Shown here in pieces: positions 1 through 3,348 of a stretch of 5,140 nt of DNA. The DNA is taken from positions 1-5,140 of the forward strand of contig CAMIXP010000092.1 in assembly GCA_946402785.1 (NCBI GenBank), given 5' to 3'. The translations under genes were made by a program, and so were the position numbers. Source of the DNA: an uncultured Caryophanales bacterium (GTDB lineage: Bacteria > Bacillota_I > Bacilli_A > RF39 > UBA660). Under the pieces are notes generated by a model, which saw nothing but the letters and a program-made list of their open reading frames with translations, was not told the DNA's origin and ran no database searches. Numbering within the stretch: position 1 is the stretch's first letter; each line of letters begins with the position of its first letter.

Positions 1-60
1 ATTTCAATTTCTGCTACTATGGGTCCTGGAATCAAAATTGAAAATAGTTTTGACAAATAG
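1..60 (+). CDS. rplA: 50S ribosomal protein L1, C-terminal end (partial)
   Basis: Frame 1 is open from the first base to a TAG at 58-60 and encodes 19 residues that include SATMGPGIKIE. This matches the conserved C-terminal strand of bacterial ribosomal protein L1, where S-x-T-M-G-P-G-(I/V)-K(I/V) is nearly invariant. L1 binds 23S rRNA at the mobile L1 stalk near the E site and is a translational repressor in many bacteria. The gene lies directly upstream of rplJ, as in the standard Firmicute order rplK-rplA-rplJ-rplL. The -35 box of the next promoter falls inside its last codons. The call rests on a short segment plus conserved gene order. Confidence 0.9.
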   Translation: MSISATMGPGIKIENSFDK

Positions 61-78
61 GATTCAATAGGGTATAAT
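50..78 (+). promoter_or_regulatory. sigma-A promoter of the L10 leader / rplJL operon
   Basis: Perfect TTGACA (50-55) and perfect TATAAT (73-78) are separated by exactly 17 bp. Transcription should start near 85-86. The -35 box is embedded in the last sense codons of rplA (Phe-Asp-Lys), so coding sequence and promoter overlap. It gives rplJL its own transcript independent of the L11/L1 genes and places the whole L10 leader on that RNA. Confidence 0.92.
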
Positions 79-130
79 AAAATCGAATTTGAGGTGCCAT
101 AGACAGTAGGTATAAACATAAATCCTACCG

Positions 131-160
131 AGGACTTTTTAATAAGGTATAGAAAGTTCT
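131..160 (+). promoter_or_regulatory. L10 leader antiterminator stem
   Basis: Bases 131-139 (AGGACTTTT) can pair with 152-160 (GAAAGTTCT) as nine pairs including two G-T wobbles, closing a 12-nt loop. The 3' arm is the same segment that forms the 5' arm of the terminator hairpin (153-162), so the two structures are mutually exclusive. This is the switch expected for attenuation of rplJL by its own products. Confidence 0.75.
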
Positions 161-185
161 TTGGCGTGAGTTAAAGAACTTTTTT
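153..185 (+). terminator. L10 leader attenuator (intrinsic terminator)
   Basis: A perfect 10-bp inverted repeat (153-162 AAAGTTCTTT and 173-182 AAAGAACTTT) encloses a 10-nt loop and runs into six T residues (180-185). It stands about 40 nt before the rplJ start, so it must be conditional: when the antiterminator forms, rplJL is transcribed. High free L10/L12 would be expected to favour this terminator. Confidence 0.8.
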
Positions 186-220
186 ATGGCATCCCTATAT
201 AAATTAAGAGGAGGTGTATT

Positions 221-715
221 ATGGCAAGTCAGAAAATCTTAGATCAAAAGCAATTAGTTATTGATGAAATTAAAGATCGTGCTTCTAATGCAAAGACTAT
301 CGTTTTATTCGATTATCGTGGTATTACAGATAGTGAAGCTAAAGATTTACGTATTAAATTAAAAGATAACAATGCAGACTATAAAGTATACAAAAATACT
401 TTAATGGCTCGTGCTTTTAATGATTTAGGAATCGACCTTGCTGAAGGGTTAACTGGTCCAAGTGCTTTTGCATTTAGTGATGATCAAATTGCCCCAATCA
501 AGGTATTATACGATTTTGCACAAGATCATCCAGCATTAGTTTTAAAAGTAGGGATTGTAGATGGAGAAAAAGCTGACCAAGCTAAACTTAGCGAATATGC
601 TAAATTACCATCAAGAGATCAATTACTTACAATGCTTGCTGGTGGTATGATTGGAATCGTTCGCGATTTATCAATCTGCTTAGACTTATATAGTCAACAA
701 AAAGAAGAAAATTAA
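221..715 (+). CDS. rplJ: 50S ribosomal protein L10
   Basis: The 164-residue product has the usual length for bacterial L10 (uL10). It holds the base of the ribosomal stalk: its N-terminal domain binds 23S rRNA with L11 and its C-terminal helix carries the L7/L12 dimers that recruit translation GTPases. Visible family features are the N-terminal helix, the strand TIVLFDYRGIT (about residues 26-36), KVYKNTLMARAF (about 55-66), EGLTGPSAFAF (about 75-85) and the hydrophobic C-terminal helix after KLPSRDQLLTMLAGGM. The start at 221 is set by AGGAGGTG at 209-216. rplL follows after 27 bp with its own ribosome binding site, so the two are co-transcribed. Expression is probably controlled by the upstream L10 leader. 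Nothing is truncated or unusual. Confidence 0.98.
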   Translation: MASQKILDQKQLVIDEIKDRASNAKTIVLFDYRGITDSEAKDLRIKLKDNNADYKVYKNTLMARAFNDLGIDLAEGLTGPSAFAFSDDQIAPIKVLYDFAQDHPALVLKVGIVDGEKADQAKLSEYAKLPSRDQLLTMLAGGMIGIVRDLSICLDLYSQQKEEN

Positions 716-742
716 TTTATAAAGAAATAGGAGGAAAGAAAA

Positions 743-1117
743 ATGGCTAAATTAACAAAAGAAGATTTTATCAGTAGTTTAAAAGAAATGAATTTATTAG
801 AAATTAAAGAATTAGTAGATGCAATGAAGGAAGAATTTGGAGTTGATCCAAGTGCTGTTGCTGTTGCTGCACCAGTTGCTGGTGGAGCTGCTGCAGCTGA
901 TGCTGCACCAAGTACAGTTACTGTTTCAATCGCTGATGCTGGAGCTGCTAAAGTTGCAGTAATCAAGATTGTTAAAGACATTACTGGATTAGGATTAAAA
1001 GAAGCTAAAGATATCGTTGATGCAAACGGTGTTGTTAAAGAAAATATTCCAACTGCTGAAGCTGATGAAATTAAAGCTAAATTAGAAGAAGCTGGAGCTA
1101 CTGTAGAAGTTAAATAG
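743..1117 (+). CDS. rplL: 50S ribosomal protein L7/L12
   Basis: The 124-residue product has the three classical parts of bL12. The N-terminal dimerisation helices (about 1-35, LTKEDFISSLKEMNLLEIKE) dock on L10. An Ala/Gly/Pro-rich hinge (about 37-57) follows. The globular C-terminal domain carries the conserved block KIVKDITGLGLKEAKDIVD (about residues 75-93), which contacts EF-Tu, EF-G and IF2. It is present as several copies per ribosome through dimers bound to L10. AGGAGG at 729-734 fixes the start. The gene ends 12 bp before an intrinsic terminator, which closes the rplJL operon. The Ala-rich hinge creates a long open frame on the opposite strand that is not a gene. Confidence 0.98.
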   Translation: MAKLTKEDFISSLKEMNLLEIKELVDAMKEEFGVDPSAVAVAAPVAGGAAAADAAPSTVTVSIADAGAAKVAVIKIVKDITGLGLKEAKDIVDANGVVKENIPTAEADEIKAKLEEAGATVEVK

Positions 1118-1128
1118 TTATTCAAAGG

Positions 1129-1153
1129 AACAATACTTAGGTATTGTTTTTTT
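1129..1153 (+). terminator. intrinsic terminator after rplL
   Basis: A perfect 8-bp stem (1129-1136 AACAATAC with 1141-1148 GTATTGTT) and a 4-nt loop lead into seven T residues (1147-1153). It lies directly after the rplL stop and separates rplJL from the small two-gene operon downstream. Only two G-C pairs are present, so read-through is possible. Confidence 0.88.
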
Positions 1154-1174
1154 GTTTTCTTATTTTTTGTTTTG

Positions 1175-1183
1175 TGTTATACT
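1175..1183 (+). promoter_or_regulatory. extended -10 promoter for the small two-gene operon
   Basis: TGTTATACT at 1175-1183 is an extended -10 element (TG-n-TATACT). The region 17 bp upstream (1155-1160, TTTTCT) is a poor -35 in a T-rich tract, as is common for extended -10 promoters. A start near 1190 would leave about 20 nt before the first gene, including its ribosome binding site. The alternative TAGAAT at 1189-1194 has no better -35. Read-through from rplL may also contribute. Confidence 0.5.
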
Positions 1184-1198
1184 CTTTATAGAATAATA

Positions 1199-1205
1199 AG
1201 GAGGA
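1199..1205 (+). promoter_or_regulatory. ribosome binding site deciding the start at 1211
   Basis: AGGAGGA at 1199-1205 sits 5 nt before ATG 1211. The reading frame is open back to a TTG at 1172, but that codon lies within the likely promoter and has no ribosome binding site. The 122-residue form starting at ATG is therefore the real product. Confidence 0.9.
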
Positions 1206-1210
1206 TTCCT

Positions 1211-1579
1211 ATGAAAAAGATTGTAACGAAAAAAAGTAGTTCTTTACTACATGAAAATATGGACCGTAAGAATTTAAGTTTGGACCGTAGAAAAGCTGAT
1301 CCTTTTAAAAAGAATATAGATAAGCAATTAGGTATCATTCAGAAGACATTAAGTGAATTAGAGGTTACTCTTAATCGTATGTCTATGAAAAGATTATTCA
1401 CAGATGATCATCATTCATTATCTATGCAATGTGCTAAGAAATGTTCTTCTCAAGCACAATCTGCAAAATCTTTGATGGCTAATTTGGACTTAAAATATAT
1501 GGATGATGAGAAAATGATTTTGATTTCTGAATTAGATGATAGAATTACAGAAGTTGAAAAAAGAATTGCTGAACTATAG
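1211..1579 (+). CDS. small helical protein of unknown function (122 aa)
   Basis: I do not recognise a family. From ATG 1211 the product has 122 residues, no signal peptide and no membrane segment, so it is probably cytosolic. The first 30 residues are basic and probably disordered, and contain two similar seven-residue units (MDRKNLS, LDRRKAD) encoded by a 9-bp direct repeat 21 bp apart. Two helices with heptad-like hydrophobic spacing follow: about 33-60 (KNIDKQLGIIQKTLSELEV onward) and about 98-122 (DDEKMILISELDDRITEVEK onward). A Ser/Gln/Ala-rich segment between them has two cysteines (C74, C78). There is no Trp. It shares an operon with the next gene, 11 bp downstream. A partner or chaperone role in a helical complex is possible but unproven. 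A lone small-protein pair between rplL and the RNA polymerase genes is unusual. Confidence 0.85.
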   Translation: MKKIVTKKSSSLLHENMDRKNLSLDRRKADPFKKNIDKQLGIIQKTLSELEVTLNRMSMKRLFTDDHHSLSMQCAKKCSSQAQSAKSLMANLDLKYMDDEKMILISELDDRITEVEKRIAEL

Positions 1580-1584
1580 GGGTG
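1578..1584 (+). promoter_or_regulatory. ribosome binding site overlapping the upstream stop
   Basis: AGGGGTG at 1578-1584 overlaps the TAG stop of the preceding gene (1577-1579) and lies 6 nt before ATG 1591. It decides the start: the alternative in-frame GTG at 1582 would be inside this site and have no site of its own. The arrangement suggests translational coupling of the two small proteins. Confidence 0.8.
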
Positions 1585-1590
1585 AGTTAT

Positions 1591-1845
1591 ATGGCTGGTA
1601 AAGGAAATAATAAACAAGCAGCTGCTTTGGTGCAGGATTTAGATAAACAAATTCAAAAATTAGAAGAAGCTTTAAAGTCTTTAAAAGAATCTGTTGATGC
1701 GATTCAAGTAGGAGATGGAAAGTTCCCTTATTGGAATGGTGGAAATGCTTATTCTATTATTAAGAATGCTCTTTCTCAATATGATACGGACATGGTTTTA
1801 TTAGACTATATTAAGTCTTGCCAGGGTTCTATCAAAAACTATTAA
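1591..1845 (+). CDS. small helix-WxG-helix protein of unknown function (84 aa)
   Basis: The 84-residue product has a very regular helix (about 9-38, including DLDKQIQKLEEALKSLKESV), a turn with GDGKFPYWNGG (about 41-51) and a second helix (about 52-84). The W-N-G at 48-50 lies between the helices, as in the WXG100/ESAT-6 superfamily and the small partner proteins of type VII secretion LXG toxins. Length and layout fit that fold, but a C-terminal secretion motif of the Y-x-x-x-D/E kind is not clear, and no ESX ATPase or LXG gene is in view. No signal peptide or membrane segment is present. It is translationally coupled to the 122-residue protein and probably works with it. No terminator separates it from the RNA cassette that begins 4 bp after its stop. 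The family link is a hypothesis. Confidence 0.85.
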   Translation: MAGKGNNKQAAALVQDLDKQIQKLEEALKSLKESVDAIQVGDGKFPYWNGGNAYSIIKNALSQYDTDMVLLDYIKSCQGSIKNY

Positions 1846-1849
1846 TTTA

Positions 1850-1877
1850 TTGACAATTTCATAAATTATGGTACAAT
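1850..1877 (+). promoter_or_regulatory. strong extended -10 sigma-A promoter of RNA 1
   Basis: Perfect TTGACA (1850-1855), a 16-bp spacer and TACAAT (1872-1877) preceded by TG at 1869-1870 form a strong extended -10 promoter. It begins 4 bp after the stop of the 84-residue protein. The next 280 bp contain no plausible gene, so the product is predicted to be an untranslated RNA starting near 1884. Confidence 0.88.
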
Positions 1878-1883
1878 GAACTT

Positions 1884-2166
1884 GTAACCTAGATACTAGA
1901 CAATATAAATAAGAAATTATATAGTAATATGGAATGGATTATTTATAAAGTTTAAGATACTATGAAATATCTGTGTAGTTTCTCGTAAGCAGGCTTATTC
2001 TTATTCATTATCGTGAATCAGAATCTGTTAAATTGTCCATCGTGGCTAGGTTCAATGTAATTTTGAGAGAAAGAAAACTCTTATGATAAGCACACTTTAT
2101 TGTGAACTGATAATTCATGATAATTGGTGAAAAAACTCGGAACATACCTTTGGGTATGTTTTTCTT
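1884..2166 (+). ncRNA. predicted structured non-coding RNA 1 (about 283 nt)
   Basis: A strong promoter and an intrinsic terminator bracket about 283 nt with no credible ORF. Hand folding gives a long-range closing helix in two parts: 1886-1892 (AACCTAG) with 2046-2052 (CTAGGTT), and 1899-1904 (GACAAT) with 2032-2037 (ATTGTC). An asymmetric internal loop of 6 and 8 nt separates them. Within this sit three hairpins: 1905-1912 with 1939-1946 (AT-rich, 8 bp), 1955-1959 with 1968-1972, and 1997-2007 with 2014-2024 (10 of 11 pairs, loop TTATCG). Downstream are GAGAG/CTCTT (2065-2069 with 2078-2082) and CACA/TGTG (2091-2094 with 2101-2104). It does not show the signature sequences of tmRNA, RNase P RNA, SRP RNA or T-box leaders. 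It could be a trans-acting RNA or also serve as 3' UTR of the two small genes. No family is recognised. Confidence 0.68.
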
Positions 2167-2170
2167 TTTG
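2141..2170 (+). terminator. intrinsic terminator of RNA 1
   Basis: A perfect 8-bp stem (2141-2148 AACATACC with 2153-2160 GGTATGTT) with loop TTTG is followed by a T-rich tract (2159-2169, one C interruption). It ends RNA 1 and any read-through from the small two-gene operon. The next promoter begins 8 bp later. Confidence 0.9.
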
Positions 2171-2177
2171 CCTTCTA

Positions 2178-2207
2178 TTGACATTCTTTTTTTCGGGGTG
2201 ATATAAT
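2178..2207 (+). promoter_or_regulatory. strong extended -10 sigma-A promoter of RNA 2
   Basis: Perfect TTGACA (2178-2183), an 18-bp spacer and perfect TATAAT (2202-2207) with an upstream TG (2199-2200). This is one of the strongest promoters in the window, yet no credible gene follows it for the next 400 bp. The start is expected near 2213-2214. Confidence 0.9.
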
Positions 2208-2409
2208 TAGGGTACTAATAGAGTAAGAGGTTTATTAATTTTATTTATCATTTGCCTAACAGCTTTGATTTATAATTTAATGGTAACAAACTTTCTTTGA
2301 ATCTTATCATACTATTAGGAAAATTACATTTTGAAGAAGGATACTTCGTACGATGGACGGCTAAACTGTCAATGAACCAGTGAGTGTAGTCATACACATG
2401 CCTTCCTGT

Positions 2410-2432
2410 AAACCAGTTTTGAATGGTTTTTT
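2410..2432 (+). terminator. possible internal terminator in RNA 2
   Basis: A 6-bp stem (2410-2415 AAACCA with 2424-2429 TGGTTT) with an 8-nt loop runs into six T residues (2427-2432). With only two G-C pairs it is weak. It follows the GC-richer core of RNA 2 and may give a roughly 220-nt product, or may simply be one hairpin of the longer RNA. Confidence 0.4.
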
Positions 2433-2541
2433 ATCAGAGAACTGTTCTTAATAAAATTTATGCTACTTTTGAACCTATATTTTAGATATAAAATATGATT
2501 AGTAGAAAGTAATAACGAGTGAGTTTGTGCATATTTTTTGG

Positions 2542-2576
2542 GGTGCGATCTTGTCATTGAGATTGCATCTTTTTTT
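2542..2576 (+). terminator. intrinsic terminator of RNA 2
   Basis: A 10-bp stem (2542-2551 GGTGCGATCT with 2560-2569 AGATTGCATC, two G-T wobbles) and an 8-nt loop are followed by seven T residues (2570-2576). It insulates the methyltransferase-rpoB promoter 24 bp downstream from upstream transcription. Confidence 0.9.
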
Positions 2577-2600
2577 GATGGAAGTTTTTTCATTTTTTTG

Positions 2601-2629
2601 TTGACTTTACAATGTAATTGTTGTATTAT
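2601..2629 (+). promoter_or_regulatory. sigma-A promoter of the methyltransferase-rpoB operon
   Basis: TTGACT (2601-2606) and TATTAT (2624-2629) are separated by exactly 17 bp, one mismatch from consensus in each box. Transcription should start near 2636, giving a leader of about 65 nt before the methyltransferase gene. As no strong terminator lies between that gene and rpoB, this is probably the main promoter for RNA polymerase beta synthesis. Confidence 0.88.
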
Positions 2630-2641
2630 ATGTTTCGAAAG

Positions 2642-2687
2642 GAAGAAAAATAGGTAGATTTTATACTGTTTTTCTTCTTCTTTTTTT
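2642..2687 (+). terminator. terminator-like attenuator in the methyltransferase-rpoB leader
   Basis: Bases 2642-2653 (GAAGAAAAATAG) pair with 2666-2677 (CTGTTTTTCTTC) as 12 bp with one wobble around a 12-nt loop, extendable by two pairs. A T-rich tract (2678-2687) follows at once. It lies downstream of the promoter at 2601-2629 and just before the ribosome binding site at 2692, so it would reduce transcription into the operon. The stem is A-T rich, so its efficiency is uncertain. No competing antiterminator is obvious in the short leader. Confidence 0.6.
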
Positions 2688-2702
2688 CTGCAAGGTGATA
2701 GG

Positions 2703-3287
2703 ATGGGTCAATATTTTGATAATGAAAATTTACCAAGCAAAATGTTGAAAACTGAATGCTTTGTAAGAGGTAAAAAATTTATTTTCCATACGGACAATGG
2801 AGTTTTTTCTAAGGACGGTTTGGACTTTGGCAGTAGACTTCTTCTTGAATCAATCCCGCTTGAAGCAGTTGGAGGCAAAGTTCTTGATGTGGGTTGTGGT
2901 TATGGTGTATTTGGAATCATCATTTCTAAATTAACTTCATGTTCTGTGGATATGGTAGATGTGAATCTAAGAGCCATTCATTTGACCGAGATGAATATCA
3001 AAGAGAATCATTGTACCAATATTCGAGTATTTGAGAGTAATGTTTATGAAAGTGTAAATTCTAAGTATTCCTCAATTATTACCAATCCGCCAATAAGGGC
3101 TGGTAAAAAAGTGGTCTATGATATTGTGATGAATGCTCGTCATTATTTAGAAGAAGGTGGACACCTTTTCCTAGTAATTCGAAAAGAGCAAGGTGCTAAA
3201 TCCTTGATCAGAGATCTTGAAAAAATTTATTCTGTAACAATACTAGAAAAGAAGAAAGGATTCTTTATCCTACAATGTAATTTGTAG
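2703..3287 (+). CDS. ybxB: class I SAM-dependent methyltransferase, YbxB/RsmC-like
   Basis: The 194-residue product is a Rossmann-fold methyltransferase of the RsmC/MTS type. Motif I, VLDVGCGYGVFGI (about residues 60-72), forms the S-adenosylmethionine pocket. An acidic residue after strand 2 (VDMVDVN, about 82-88) would hold the SAM ribose. NPPI at 128-131 is the motif IV of N-methyltransferases acting on exocyclic amines of bases. The N-terminus (MGQYFDNENLPSK) and DNGVFSKDGLDFGSRLLLE (about 31-49) are typical of this family. RsmC itself modifies a guanine in 16S rRNA; the target of the shorter single-domain Firmicute form is not established here. Gene order rplL-ybxB-rpoB supports the ybxB call. 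AAGGTGA at 2692-2698 sets the start. It lies in front of rpoB, 61 bp away, and is probably co-transcribed with it. Confidence 0.92.
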   Translation: MGQYFDNENLPSKMLKTECFVRGKKFIFHTDNGVFSKDGLDFGSRLLLESIPLEAVGGKVLDVGCGYGVFGIIISKLTSCSVDMVDVNLRAIHLTEMNIKENHCTNIRVFESNVYESVNSKYSSIITNPPIRAGKKVVYDIVMNARHYLEEGGHLFLVIRKEQGAKSLIRDLEKIYSVTILEKKKGFFILQCNL

Positions 3288-3303
3288 TTTTTTCTTTTTT
3301 AGG

Positions 3304-3327
3304 ATTTATTTGCAGAAGCAAAAAAAT
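3304..3327 (+). other. hairpin between methyltransferase gene and rpoB
   Basis: TTTGC (3309-3313) pairs with GCAAA (3318-3322) around loop AGAA. After one A-A mismatch the stem continues for four more pairs (3304-3307 with 3324-3327). No T tract follows, so it is not an intrinsic terminator. It may be a processing or translation-control element ahead of rpoB, or be incidental in AT-rich sequence. Confidence 0.4.
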
Positions 3328-3334
3328 TATACGT

Positions 3335-3341
3335 GGGGTGA
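3335..3341 (+). promoter_or_regulatory. ribosome binding site deciding the GTG start of rpoB
   Basis: GGGGTGA at 3335-3341 lies 7 nt before GTG 3349. The frame has no ATG nearby, and the protein from this GTG begins (M)SYKIVKCGDYRERRNFSRI, which aligns with the normal Firmicute RpoB N-terminus. The GTG start is therefore well supported. Confidence 0.88.
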
Positions 3342-3348
3342 AAAATTA

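Larger units (their letters stand above)
93..193 (+). promoter_or_regulatory. L10 leader (ribosomal protein autoregulatory RNA)
   Basis: The untranslated RNA between the promoter and rplJ is closed by an 8-bp helix: 93-100 (GGTGCCAT) pairs with 186-193 (ATGGCATC), with one G-T wobble. Inside it lie a 5-bp hairpin (106-110 GTAGG with 124-128 CCTAC), an antiterminator stem (131-160) and a terminator hairpin (153-182). The position before rplJ and this architecture match the known Firmicute L10 leader class. In Bacillus subtilis the L10(L12)4 complex binds the leader, prevents antitermination and lowers rplJL transcription. The helices are seen in the sequence. The family assignment and mechanism come from established knowledge. 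No covariance model was run, and I did not place the kink-turn residues exactly. Confidence 0.88.
2213..2576 (+). ncRNA. predicted structured non-coding RNA 2 (about 364 nt, or about 220 nt)
   Basis: It is bracketed by a consensus promoter and a strong terminator and has no ORF with a ribosome binding site. Possible nested end-closing helices are 2213-2219 (TACTAAT) with 2498-2504 (ATTAGTA) and 2237-2245 (AATTTTATT) with 2450-2458 (AATAAAATT). An alternative pairing for the 5' end is 2215-2221 with 2312-2318 (CTAATAG/CTATTAG). A GC-richer core at 2336-2405 is closed by GAAGG/CCTTC and contains hairpins 2356-2360 with 2366-2370 (loop CTAAA) and 2384-2387 with 2394-2397. An 8-bp AT hairpin lies at 2477-2496. 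A weaker terminator-like hairpin at 2410-2432 could produce a shorter form. The segment is not recognised as tmRNA, RNase P RNA, 6S or SRP RNA. The AT-rich helices are the least certain part. Confidence 0.65.

Noticed and set aside
712..1125. 137-residue open frame on the minus strand opposite rplL
   Set aside because: It mirrors the Ala-rich coding sequence of rplL, has a low-complexity Ala/Ser/Thr composition and no ribosome binding site. It is a shadow of a certain gene.
1172..1210. TTG start adding 13 residues to the 122-aa protein
   Set aside because: The TTG lies in the likely -10 region and has no ribosome binding site, while ATG 1211 has an ideal AGGAGGA 5 nt upstream.
1582..1590. 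GTG start adding three residues to the 84-aa protein
   Set aside because: The GTG is part of the ribosome binding site AGGGGTG for ATG 1591 and has no upstream site itself.
1929..1955. Very short ORF in RNA 1 (ATG 1929, eight codons) and similar mini-ORFs in RNA 2
   Set aside because: None has a good ribosome binding site at proper spacing, and several such frames are expected by chance in AT-rich DNA.
1884..2576. tmRNA, RNase P RNA, 6S, SRP RNA or T-box identity for the two RNAs
   Set aside because: The hallmark sequences of tmRNA, RNase P, SRP RNA and T-box (tRNA-like 3' end with CCA, P4 core of RNase P, GGAAG/GCAGC of SRP, T-box sequence) are not present. 6S is unlikely because the ends do not form its long rod, though AT-rich variants cannot be fully excluded.
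2390..2593. 67-residue open frame on the minus strand within RNA 2
   Set aside because: Its composition is that of translated AT-rich DNA and no homology is recognisable. It is antisense to a region with a forward promoter and terminator and has no convincing promoter of its own.
3288..3300. Terminator directly after the methyltransferase gene
   Set aside because: The T-rich run after the stop has no stem before it. The hairpin further on (3304-3327) has no T tract, so transcription should continue into rpoB.
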